Of a DNA stretch of 26,094 bases, positions 17,636-26,094 are shown one piece after another (position 1 is the first letter of the stretch; the number at the start of each line of letters is the position of its first letter). Position numbers and translations under genes: made by a program. Where the stretch lies: contig JAKTTS010000197.1 of the NCBI GenBank assembly GCA_030560485.1, positions 1 to 26,094 on the forward strand. Reading direction: 5' to 3'. The notes under the pieces were generated by a model. That model was not told the origin of the DNA and searched no databases. It saw nothing but the letters and a program-made list of their open reading frames with translations. Source of the stretch: Ascoidea tarda (nom. inval.) (Eukaryota; Ascomycota; Saccharomycetes; Ascoideales; Ascoideaceae).

Positions 17636-20600
17636 TCACTTACTGCTCAACCGAAACTTGAATGCTGAACGACAGAGTGGACATGTATTTCCACCAGAGC
17701 TTTTGAACCACTTGAACAAACATCCCGAGTGAAACTTGTTGTGACATGTTGAGCAGTTCTTCGATGGCAACGAATGGTCTTGGTGCAAAATGGAATAGCA
17801 GATCGAACACTCTTCAAACCCCAAAAAGTGCATGTTCACATTCCTCGTAAACAACTCAATCGACTCAACAATACTTCCATTCTCATACAACGACGACACT
17901 GTTCGCTGCGATGCCAACAACCACGCCTTCCACAATGACTCCTTCACCCCAATACGGCTGATTCCTTCAACTGTTATATTCCTCAACGGATACATCTTGG
18001 GTATTCTGATAACCATTTCCATGTTCTGTTCATCAATCAAAAACATAACTCGGATATCGTGCGTCGTCTTGTTGATCTTGATACTAAGCTTCTGCTTCTC
18101 GTTCTCTTTAACCAACTTCGCCTTCCGCTTCTCAACCTTCTCTATCTCCCCCTCGATAATCGTCTCGCAGATATACCTCTCGGAAAAAACCTCAATTCTA
18201 TTCTTCATCTCTCGGTCCTTCAAATTGTTGAACCAGTTTTGAACTTGACTTCCCATTTCCTTCAACACCAAGTAATAATCATACATTATCACAAAATCGT
18301 TTTCAGCCAAGATATTCTCTTCTTGGATCTTCCCAATCTTGTAATTCCGAATAACATCCTTCATTTCTTCTTTACCACCATTCGCCTTCACAATCTCAGA
18401 ATTCAAAATATCAAATCTCAAAAACACACATTTCATCAACTTGTCAATCATCTCCTTCGAATTCAATTCCTCAATGTACTTTCTCTTCACACTTCCAGGA
18501 ATCTCCTTCAAATACTCGATTATCAACATCCAACTCCAGAAATACTTGAAAATCAAACTGCTGCTTTCAATCTCCTTCCCTCCATCTTCATATGGCACAA
18601 CTGAAATATTCTCAATCAAATAACTAGGAAGTCCAACTCCCGCCTCTATCTCATCACTACTCTCTTCATCTTGCAAACTGGGACTTATCTTCCGAAGTTC
18701 ATGCTCAACAACAAACTCTTCCTGCTCTTCTCGGATAATATCTTTCAAAATTGGAACTGCTATTCGTTGCAATCCTAAAAACTCACACGACAATATTCCC
18801 TTCAATTCATCAATCTTGCCCTTCCATACTTCTCGCACCATTTTCTTTCCTCTTCTTTTCTCTTCTTTTTCTTCTTCTTCTTCAGCTTCAAACATCCTCT
18901 CAAGTAACTCATTGCATATGATATTAACCTGTGTATGCTTCGCTTCTTTACTCATTCTAATCAACTCTTCAATCACTTCGCCGATTATCTCCTTCTTCTC
19001 TTCTTTCCAAACTTCAACATACTCTCCTTCTTCTTCTTCTTCTTTCATCTTCCATAATTTAATCAAAAACTTCAAAGAGTAATACAAAAGTGGCTTACAA
19101 TTATACTCATTGCTTATATTCAATGATTCTTTGCACAACTTTATTCCAAACTTGTACATCTTCACATTTACCTTATTTCGCAATCTCACCACATTGCTCA
19201 TCAAAATTATACTCTCAATTCTCAACGGAATAAACTCCACATCATAACTAATAGCACTATCTTCGTTCCATTTTATAACTCGATCAATAAGCATATCGAA
19301 CCTTCGAACTGGCAATAATCCCACCTCTTTATCCCCAATATACTCAATTGAAAATAAATTATTAATCAAACTCGTAAACATAATCCCACTCTTCAATTCT
19401 GTCTCGATATTTCTTATACTCAATATCTCAGACGCCACATTGTTTCGCAATTTGTCAAAACGACTCTCGTGAATAAACCTTTTCAACCCTAAACTCACCG
19501 CCGCCATCTTCAACACACTCTTATTTAGTATTTTTACTATATTACTAATATCTTCTTCTTTAATTTCAAACAACGCTATGGTCTCAACAAAATCACTCAA
19601 CACTACCTTCAATATTCGGCTGAAATAAAAGCTCATTGTTGTTAATCCATTGATATTACTAGAAATATACTCAACCAAATTATAACCATCACACTTTTCT
19701 TCACTCAATTTCTCCCTACCATCCACTACTAAAAGTGTCTTGATAATATCGGAAAATGACACCTTCGGCATCTTGCTTTTCACCAAACTAAAACAAAGAG
19801 AGTAGAAATCTAATAGCTCTTTACTAACATCTTCTGTCAACTCATTCAAAAAAATATAATCCATTGAAATTTCTCCAATAATACCTAAATATGAAATCGT
19901 ACTAATGTACAAATTTTCAGAAATAAACTTTTCACACTCAACTTTCTTCAATAATCCCAATAAAAACCTAGAATACTTGAACAATCCCAATGGTTTGTTA
20001 AAACTATTTTCATTCTCGTTTGTAGCCAAAAGGTAAACATTGTATTCTAGCGTATTTCCCATGGATAAAATGGAATCAACAGAATCACTTGTACAATTTG
20101 AAATCCATTCAACCCATTCTTTCTCACTTAAAACCAATTGTTCAATCACACTTCCTCCCTTAGTATCACTTGTAGATAAATAACTTATCAATTTTTCAAA
20201 ATTTTCAAACAAAGAACAGGATTTAATGAAATCTTTTAACGATGAGACATATAAATCTAAAATTTCTTGCTTGAAAACACTCCTTTCAATTAAATTTTGT
20301 AGTTTCAAATTGGATTCAAAATAAATCGACTCTTTATTTATAAATGAATTCCACAAATGAGAAAAAAATGATTTTAAAATAAAAGAAATATCAATTTCAA
20401 AATAATCAGCAGTTTTTAATACATCTATCAATAATGACTGCAACTTTGCCTCTTTATTTATTTCAAATATTATTTCCTCCAATTTTTCGCCCTTTATAGA
20501 ATTTATCAATAGTGCCCTCATCATTTTTTTATCCAAATACTGAAATATTATAAATTCCTTTGAATTTTCTGTCGAGCATTTAAAACTTTCAGCAATTATT

Positions 20601-22993
20601 TGCAATTTCTCTTGGAACAAATCAGCTTTACTGATATTAATGTCCTTTTTAATTTCTCCAATTGGCAAAATTTTTAAAAAATCAAAAAACAAATCTGTGG
20701 AATTCAATTGATCACATTTCAATGTAATGTCATTCAATAAATCTTCAAAAATTGTCTCGTCATAAAAGGAATTGTTTAAATTATCTGATTTTTTGGTTTT
20801 AAAAAAATCTACAACAATTTGAAAAATTTGATTATTAAATGACTCCGATAAGTAAGATGACAAGTTATTTTGCAAAAAATCATTAACGGTTTCTCTTGAA
20901 TTAACGATATCATTAATAATGTATTTGTCAATTAAAATAAATGGTAGGAAGAAGTGGGTATTCTTTTCATTTTGTTCATTATTAATATCGTCAAGAGATG
21001 CAATTGATCTAGTTAATAAATCATTGAGTAATTTTTCGTTTTGAGGAATATGAGTAATCTTGATAAAATTGTCAATAAACCAATTGAAATTTAATTTGGT
21101 GACTTCACTTTGATTGGTTAAACTTGTCTTTATAATAAAATCATCAATGATTGTTCCTATGATGCAACTAGAGTCCGATTGATTTAATGAAATCAATAGA
21201 TTTTTAAATACTTCATGGTTGAAAAATTTATTATCAAGAAAATCAATTAAAAATCTGGATAAAGAATCATTAAAACTTTGTAACTTTGAGGAATCGTTTT
21301 CATGGTTAGTATTAATTAGACCTTTATAAAAAGCCGAGAACAATTTTGAGATAAAGATATAGAATTGATCTAAAAAATTTGGATTTTTATTAAACTTTAA
21401 GGATTCAAATTTTAAATTTTCAATAAAAATCTCATTTAAGTACAAGTTAAAATCTTGAGTTGAGCTGAAATCAATTATTGAAACTGGAGTGATAAAATTT
21501 TCTGTTGACGGTATTAATATTTCATTTAATAAACTGAAATAAGGGGTTACTGTATTTGAGCTTGAGTTTGAGCTTAGTTTGAGAAAAGATGTAAAATAGG
21601 GTTTTGATAGATTTGAAAAAGACCAAATTGAACCTGAGGATAGTTTATTCAAGTGATTGATTAATAATAGAGTTGGTATGATTAATTTGTTAAATGAGAA
21701 ATTATGATTCTTCTTATCTTTGGATTTCTTATTACTAGAAATATAGTTCATTGATAATAATTGTAGAGAATTTTTTGAGATGCTGGAATATACCGATTGA
21801 TTATCATTAGAAAATAAGAATTTTTTATTATTTAAAGTTGATATTGTGATTATTAGACTGATTAAAGAGGATTTAATTGGAGATGTATCAAATGAGCCCA
21901 TAGTAAATGGCAAGTTTAGGGATTTGTATAAATTTTCATTTTTGATTATTTGCAATTCATTTTTGTTTTCATTTTTGTTTTCATTTTCAGTTGGATTATC
22001 AGTGTAAAGTTTATTTAACATATTATTTAGCAAATTCAAAGCCGAATAGTACAACTTGTAGTATTTCAAAACCGCAGAGTTTTTGTTGTTTGAATCAGTG
22101 GAAGTTGAATCAGAATTTGAGGATAAGTTTATATTTGAGATTGAATCAACGTTTTCAATGAACAAAATGTTATAAATCAAAACCAAAGATTGATTTTGAA
22201 AGATTTTATAAATTTTGAATAATTTTTCGTTTGTGTTCAAGTTTAAAAATATCGAATTGAACAAATTCAAAGAATTTTTAGAAATGATTAAATCATGATC
22301 GAATAAAGATAGCAAGAAAATCGGTAAAGAAGATTGCAAAAAATTATTCAAATTTTTCTTTAGCAATTTTTTGTCTTTTAGTGAGGAATTCGCATGTTTT
22401 GTTACTGATTGGAATTGATAAATTTGGATTAATTTTACAAAGATTTCATTTGAATAGAGTTTGATGTTTTTGTTTAGTTCTATCGCCAATTTAGAATAGA
22501 ACTGAGACCATAGCACCAACAAGACGTCATTACCATTTTGATCAAAATTGGTTATATCAAAAATATTTTGCAGAATTTCATTGTTTTGGTCATTATCAGA
22601 AATAATCTTGTTTAAAAACTGTGATAATTGAAGTAATGATCTTTCTTTTGTTTTGTCATCTTTTTTGGATAACCCCTTGAATAACACTTTTAGATTTGAG
22701 TTCTGGATTAAATTTATATCAGGAAAACCAACAAAGTAATTCAAAGAAATCTTGTACCCACCAATTTCCATTGAATATTTATTGTCGTTGTCACCAAATT
22801 GTCGAGCATAGGTGTTGTGTTTTTCCTTGATGTTGTAGTCGTTAATCTTAGCATCAGCAGTATTGTTGGAGCTATTTTTGTTTTTTGTTTTTGTTTTATT
22901 TCTTTTGGTTTTACCATCGCTGGAGGAATAGTAATTGGGCACAATCGAAGACTGGTTGGCAAACTGATCAAAGGGATTGGAAAAAGCAGTCAT
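17636..22993 (-). CDS. LTN1: Ltn1/Rkr1, RING E3 ligase of ribosome quality control
   Basis: A 1785-aa protein (S. cerevisiae Ltn1 is 1562 aa), starting at the first ATG, 22993 (MTAFSNPFDQFANQ). Ltn1 binds 60S subunits carrying stalled nascent chains with Rqc2 and ubiquitinates them for Cdc48 extraction. The N-terminal block with NLKVLFKGLSKKDDKTKERS matches the conserved Ltn1 N-terminus, followed by a long helical HEAT/ARM-like body. The last 60 residues hold a RING with Cys/His ligands in order: CSICYS, CSTCHNKFHSGCLFKWF and CPLCRS (about residues 1726-1780). A preceding RWD-like segment contains MVIRIPKMYPLRNITVEG. Two acidic inserts (EEEEE-rich, about residues 1310-1395) enlarge the repeat region. 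The first 1000 codons are AT-rich, while the C-terminal third uses more G/C-ending codons. It lies in tandem upstream of GLN1 and is transcribed away from the second F-box/LRR gene. Confidence 0.95.
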   Translation of the reverse strand: MTAFSNPFDQFANQSSIVPNYYSSSDGKTKRNKTKTKNKNSSNNTADAKINDYNIKEKHNTYARQFGDNDNKYSMEIGGYKISLNYFVGFPDINLIQNSNLKVLFKGLSKKDDKTKERSLLQLSQFLNKIISDNDQNNEILQNIFDITNFDQNGNDVLLVLWSQFYSKLAIELNKNIKLYSNEIFVKLIQIYQFQSVTKHANSSLKDKKLLKKNLNNFLQSSLPIFLLSLFDHDLIISKNSLNLFNSIFLNLNTNEKLFKIYKIFQNQSLVLIYNILFIENVDSISNINLSSNSDSTSTDSNNKNSAVLKYYKLYYSALNLLNNMLNKLYTDNPTENENKNENKNELQIIKNENLYKSLNLPFTMGSFDTSPIKSSLISLIITISTLNNKKFLFSNDNQSVYSSISKNSLQLLSMNYISSNKKSKDKKNHNFSFNKLIIPTLLLINHLNKLSSGSIWSFSNLSKPYFTSFLKLSSNSSSNTVTPYFSLLNEILIPSTENFITPVSIIDFSSTQDFNLYLNEIFIENLKFESLKFNKNPNFLDQFYIFISKLFSAFYKGLINTNHENDSSKLQSFNDSLSRFLIDFLDNKFFNHEVFKNLLISLNQSDSSCIIGTIIDDFIIKTSLTNQSEVTKLNFNWFIDNFIKITHIPQNEKLLNDLLTRSIASLDDINNEQNEKNTHFFLPFILIDKYIINDIVNSRETVNDFLQNNLSSYLSESFNNQIFQIVVDFFKTKKSDNLNNSFYDETIFEDLLNDITLKCDQLNSTDLFFDFLKILPIGEIKKDINISKADLFQEKLQIIAESFKCSTENSKEFIIFQYLDKKMMRALLINSIKGEKLEEIIFEINKEAKLQSLLIDVLKTADYFEIDISFILKSFFSHLWNSFINKESIYFESNLKLQNLIERSVFKQEILDLYVSSLKDFIKSCSLFENFEKLISYLSTSDTKGGSVIEQLVLSEKEWVEWISNCTSDSVDSILSMGNTLEYNVYLLATNENENSFNKPLGLFKYSRFLLGLLKKVECEKFISENLYISTISYLGIIGEISMDYIFLNELTEDVSKELLDFYSLCFSLVKSKMPKVSFSDIIKTLLVVDGREKLSEEKCDGYNLVEYISSNINGLTTMSFYFSRILKVVLSDFVETIALFEIKEEDISNIVKILNKSVLKMAAVSLGLKRFIHESRFDKLRNNVASEILSIRNIETELKSGIMFTSLINNLFSIEYIGDKEVGLLPVRRFDMLIDRVIKWNEDSAISYDVEFIPLRIESIILMSNVVRLRNKVNVKMYKFGIKLCKESLNISNEYNCKPLLYYSLKFLIKLWKMKEEEEEGEYVEVWKEEKKEIIGEVIEELIRMSKEAKHTQVNIICNELLERMFEAEEEEEKEEKRRGKKMVREVWKGKIDELKGILSCEFLGLQRIAVPILKDIIREEQEEFVVEHELRKISPSLQDEESSDEIEAGVGLPSYLIENISVVPYEDGGKEIESSSLIFKYFWSWMLIIEYLKEIPGSVKRKYIEELNSKEMIDKLMKCVFLRFDILNSEIVKANGGKEEMKDVIRNYKIGKIQEENILAENDFVIMYDYYLVLKEMGSQVQNWFNNLKDREMKNRIEVFSERYICETIIEGEIEKVEKRKAKLVKENEKQKLSIKINKTTHDIRVMFLIDEQNMEMVIRIPKMYPLRNITVEGISRIGVKESLWKAWLLASQRTVSSLYENGSIVESIELFTRNVNMHFLGFEECSICYSILHQDHSLPSKNCSTCHNKFHSGCLFKWFKSSGGNTCPLCRSAFKFRLSSK

Positions 22994-23709
22994 GTCAGCA
23001 ATATATGGCAATGAAAAGCAGAACAGTTAAAACTTGAGTAGCAGGAGTGTTTATGGTTTATCTTTATGATTTATATGGATGGTTGTCCGAACATTTATGA
23101 ACCATTCGTTATTGAAATCTTTACTTTCTGCTGAAAATTATATATTTATATTGCTTAAACAAGTAAAAATTTTACTTTCGTTCTGTTTCCGTGATTTGAT
23201 TTCAAAATGATAACTAATCAAGAAGGCCGGCACACGTGAAACTGGAGTTGGATTGAACTCCGACCATGCTGCTCAAAGCGCAGTTTCTTTGTAATTTGCG
23301 CAGCCTATTGGCACCGCAGCACTGGCTCTACATGTGCGTGCAGTGCTGGAGGTAGATGCCCTTGCTAGATGGGATTGCACATATGCACACACGTGCTGCA
23401 TCTCAGGCTGCAGGTGATTTCACATGATCTGCAAATGGCTGCGCACAACTCTCTGATCACGGGATGCACACTTTTCAACCTGATTTTTCGGCATTCGGAT
23501 TCCGCGGCCGAGGCCAATTTGCCTGAGAAAATACTGCAATAAATCATTCCTATTGATTTGTCTCTACTTGATGGTATGGACTGCTTAAATACAATAGATT
23601 TCCTTTGCTGTTCTTCATCTATTCATCTGCAGACCATTCAAATTCTGTTTATCTGTAAACCATTCATATTGTTTATCAAATTAAGCAATTCACTAACTCA
23701 CTTTGCACA
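22994..23709. other. Divergent region between LTN1 and the second F-box/LRR gene
   Basis: About 715 bases. The left third is AT-rich; about 23,220-23,520 is GC-rich, with two CACGTG boxes, an ATTGG near 23,305 and repeated tgca/gcac motifs. No ORF of interest. It is likely a shared promoter, since the two genes diverge here. Confidence 0.6.
23233..23395. promoter_or_regulatory. Pair of CACGTG E-boxes
   Basis: CACGTG occurs at 23233-23238 and 23390-23395, 157 bases apart, both in the context CACACGTG. Cbf1- or Pho4-type bHLH factors bind this core. Either divergent gene could be the target. Confidence 0.4.
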
Positions 23710-25152
23710 ATGGATGTCCAAAAACTGTCATCACCAAGCAAACGCTTTGGTGATATAATGCCTATTGAATTGACCAGGATGATATTCATTCAGTTGCCAA
23801 TTGATAAAGTACGGTTGCTTAATTTTTCGGATAGCAATTTGGTTCGATTATGTGCATTAGAGGAAGCATTTAATATTGATTCATCTGCCTAATCGTCGTA
23901 AACAGTTGCGTTTAAAGATCCACAAACCACCTCATTTAAAAATTCATTCTGACGAGTTTCATCGATTTCAGTTTCGAGTACTAAATTACTGCAAAAATTT
24001 GAAGTATTTCTATGAAAAATCTAGTGAGATAGATAGTTTTGATATTCTACATCAATTACTATCAACGAGTTCGAGTAATATAGAAAATATTCATATTTAT
24101 GCTGACTACAGTTCTCCTTTAAGCGACAATCAGCTTGAGAATGTTGAAAAGATTGGACAGTTGATATTAAACTATTCGCACAATTTCAAACATATCTGTG
24201 TTTCCTTAGGATATACATACCAATTTGAAGGTGATAATAATTTCAAGTGGTTCGATTTCGGTTTCGATATCACAGCATTACCTTTTACTGAACGTGGGGA
24301 ACCATCATTCGATTATTATCTTGTTGATGATTTGAATGATCAAGTTTATGAACGTGTTATTCAGCTCAATCTGAATGGTTGCTATTTGTTTAAATTTTGT
24401 TCAGTTATATTGCCATTTAGTTCAGACAATAGAAAAATGTTATTCTGGGGTATTTTCGATATTATTGGTAACCGACCAGCTGCAGTTAAGAAACTTAATA
24501 AATTGAAGAATCTAAAAAACTATCAATATCATTCACAGCAATTAAAAAAATAAAGAATCTTGAAAATTTAACCAATTTAGAATATTTGAATCTAAAAAGC
24601 TGTGATTTTGAAAAAATTGAAAATCTAGATAAATTGAATAATCTAAAACAGTTAATAATATCACACACAAAAATCAGTAAAATTGAAAATTTGGATAAAT
24701 TGGTTAATTTAACTGACTTGGATCTTTCAGAAAATTTCATTAGCAAAATTGAAAACTTTGATAACTCTGCTAGTTTAATCAAGTTGTATTTATCATCAAA
24801 TAATATCCAAAGGATTGAAAATTTGGATAAATTAGCCAAGCTCAAAAGGCTTTACATTGCCATTAACAAAATCAAAAAAATTGATGGATTGTCAAAGTTG
24901 ATTAATCTAAATTTCTTGAATCTTAGGTTTAATTTAATCGATAAAATTGAGAATTTGCCAAATTTAATTAATTTAATTGTGTTGGATTTGAGGGGAAATA
25001 AAAATTTGAAACTCGGAAATATTACAGAACTAGGAAATATAAAAAATATTTATTTACGAGAAGTTGAGATTTCTATTGATGAAGAAACAAAGAGACTTGC
25101 AAAACTAAGACAAATGGTTTTTATTGAGACAAATGATAGCTATTATGATTGA
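23710..25152 (+). pseudogene. F-box/leucine-rich-repeat gene split by two frame changes
   Basis: One gene in three overlapping open segments. Segment 1 (from the ATG at 23710) encodes an F-box-like motif (MPIELTRMIFIQLPIDKVRL, then LLNFSDSNL). Segment 2, open from 23861 to 24553 in the next frame, encodes a degenerate region with NYCKNLKYFYE and ends on the start of a repeat (LNKLKNLKN). Segment 3, open from 24502 to 25152, is a clean array of SDS22-like repeats (KIENLDKLVNLTDLDLSEN and similar) with an LRR cap. The first change is equivalent to plus one near 23861-23892. The second is equivalent to minus one and lies at a CTAAAAAAC string (24512-24520). Reading across it gives an uninterrupted repeat (NLKNLSISFTAI). 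Apart from these two points no lesion was seen, unlike the heavily decayed paralogue at 5494-7617. It could be a young pseudogene, an assembly indel or a frameshifted gene; the family function is unknown, and an SCF substrate adaptor is the natural guess. Confidence 0.7.
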
Positions 25153-26040
25153 TTAAATTTTTACAATGTGTTTGGAATGACTTTATGATATTTGCAAAGT
25201 GCCATTAGTGAAGAATTGAAAGGTGCCGAAATTAAAACCAAGTACCAGAAAACGAGAGAATCAAAGCAAACACATTTATAAAGAAATCCGAGAATAGTGA
25301 ATAAATGTATAAGTCAAATTAGGGTGTGTATATTTGAAATACAAATCAGTAAAGAGAACAAGAAATATGGATGGTATGTCAGCACAACGCAAAGGTAAAT
25401 AATAATATAACAATGAAAAGAAGCGAATTTGAATCTAAAGTGTTCGGAACAAAGGGAATTTAAACATTATCAAATTATTTTGATGGTGAAAAGAACTTTT
25501 GAAAGCTACAAGAATCTATTATAATGATTGATTTCTTTAACTGTTTTGTTTGTTGAAAGCATGTGTTTGTAAATACTTTTAAAGGTGTCTTGTTTTTTTT
25601 TGAATTTAAGCATACCGTTGTATTTCTGTTTAGACGAAATTCTCAAAAATAAATACAGAAACTTATGAAAAAAATCAAAGAATTGATTAAATGAAAACAA
25701 GTATAAACATATTAAACAATCTGTTACTCTTCATTAAGAATTTAAATTATTATTTATTCTGTGACCGCAAACCAGCCATGTGGGGCTCGTAGACCAATAT
25801 GGTGACTATAAACGCTATTTAGTAACTATGAGAACCGATTTCTTAATTCTAAGCAAACTGTAGGGAAACCTGGTTTTCCAGGAAGAAAACTTACACAAAT
25901 CAGATTTAGCAGGAAACAACATTAAGACCTAAAGTCCCACACCCTTTCCAAAAACCAGACAAACTCTTTAACTCCCTCTTGAGAATTTAAATAAAATATT
26001 ACATTATAAGTAAGCATGATAAAAAAGTATCATAGTAATT
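25153..26040. other. Spacer between the F-box/LRR gene and tRNA-Leu
   Basis: About 890 bases with no supported gene. A 64-codon minus-strand open frame (25506-25700) lacks an ATG at its start and is AT-driven. Near the tRNA, 25866-25890 contains two overlapping short inverted repeats. The last 60 bases before the tRNA are AT-rich. Confidence 0.6.
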
Positions 26041-26094
26041 GGAGGGTTGGCCGAGTGGTCTAAGGCGGTAGACTTAAGATCTACTGGGAGGTTT
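26041..26094 (+). tRNA. tRNA-Leu (anticodon UAA), cut by the window edge
   Basis: The 5' part of a tRNA-Leu: an acceptor strand ggagggt, the A-box region ggccgagtggtctaaggc, and an anticodon stem gtaga/tctac (26068-26072 with 26080-26084) around the loop cttaaga, giving anticodon UAA at 26075-26077. The start is almost identical to S. cerevisiae tRNA-Leu(UAA). The variable arm begins before the edge; the T arm and 3' end lie outside. It would read UUA, a common leucine codon in this AT-rich genome. No intron is seen up to the break. Confidence 0.93.

Noticed and set aside
18059-18604. 181-codon plus-strand frame antisense to LTN1
   Set aside because: Lies wholly inside the conserved C-terminal coding region of LTN1.
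23840-23860. GGTTCGATTA, resembling a tRNA B box
   Set aside because: Lacks the trailing CC of the B-box consensus, has no A box or cloverleaf upstream, and lies in F-box coding sequence.
25366-25395. ATGGATG followed by GTATGT, like a tiny first exon with a yeast 5' splice site
   Set aside because: No TACTAAC-type branch site or matching acceptor and no downstream ORF on this strand before the tRNA.
25506-25700. 64-codon minus-strand frame near the right end
   Set aside because: Starts at a TTG, is AT-driven and Phe/Lys-rich, and has no recognisable similarity.

Overview
This window looks like nuclear DNA from a budding yeast (Saccharomycotina). It is AT-rich and its genes are intronless. 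It encodes near-orthologues of baker's-yeast Aat2, Saf1, Gln1 and Ltn1, and ends in a tRNA-Leu(UAA) that starts like the S. cerevisiae one. Asn/Ser homopolymer tracts and microsatellites are dense. An OCRL-type phosphoinositide 5-phosphatase with an ASH/RhoGAP-like tail argues against a close Saccharomyces relative. I cannot name the genus. CTG codons are very rare (none seen in GLN1, one in AAT2), so a reassigned CUG code is neither shown nor excluded.

Layout, left to right: a (TAA)18 microsatellite at the window edge; a 518-aa Asn/Ser-rich unknown protein (+); a 2.4-kb intergenic stretch with several tandem repeats, then a GC-richer AAT2 promoter; AAT2 (+), cytosolic/peroxisomal aspartate aminotransferase ending in AKL; a heavily decayed F-box/leucine-rich-repeat pseudogene (-); a SAF1-like F-box/RCC1 gene (+); the OCRL-like 5-phosphatase (-); a 1.4-kb spacer; GLN1 glutamine synthetase (-), with a long GC-rich, CCAAT-box-rich promoter; LTN1/RKR1, the ribosome quality-control E3 ligase (-); a divergent intergenic region with two CACGTG boxes; a second F-box/LRR gene (+), split by two frame changes; an 890-bp spacer; and a tRNA-Leu(UAA) cut by the right edge.

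The genes do not form one pathway, as expected for a yeast chromosome. Two share nitrogen/amino-acid metabolism (AAT2, GLN1), and both have GC-rich promoters carrying GATA-factor and CCAAT sites; AAT2 also has a perfect Gcn4 site. Two intact genes and two broken ones belong to ubiquitin biology (SAF1-like, LTN1, and the F-box/LRR pair). The most unusual content is the F-box/LRR pair. Both copies have the same architecture and both are disrupted. One of the two frame changes in the right-hand copy falls exactly on a canonical A_AAA_AAC minus-one slippery heptamer in the zero frame. No transposon, viral relic, CRISPR array or convincing intron was seen.
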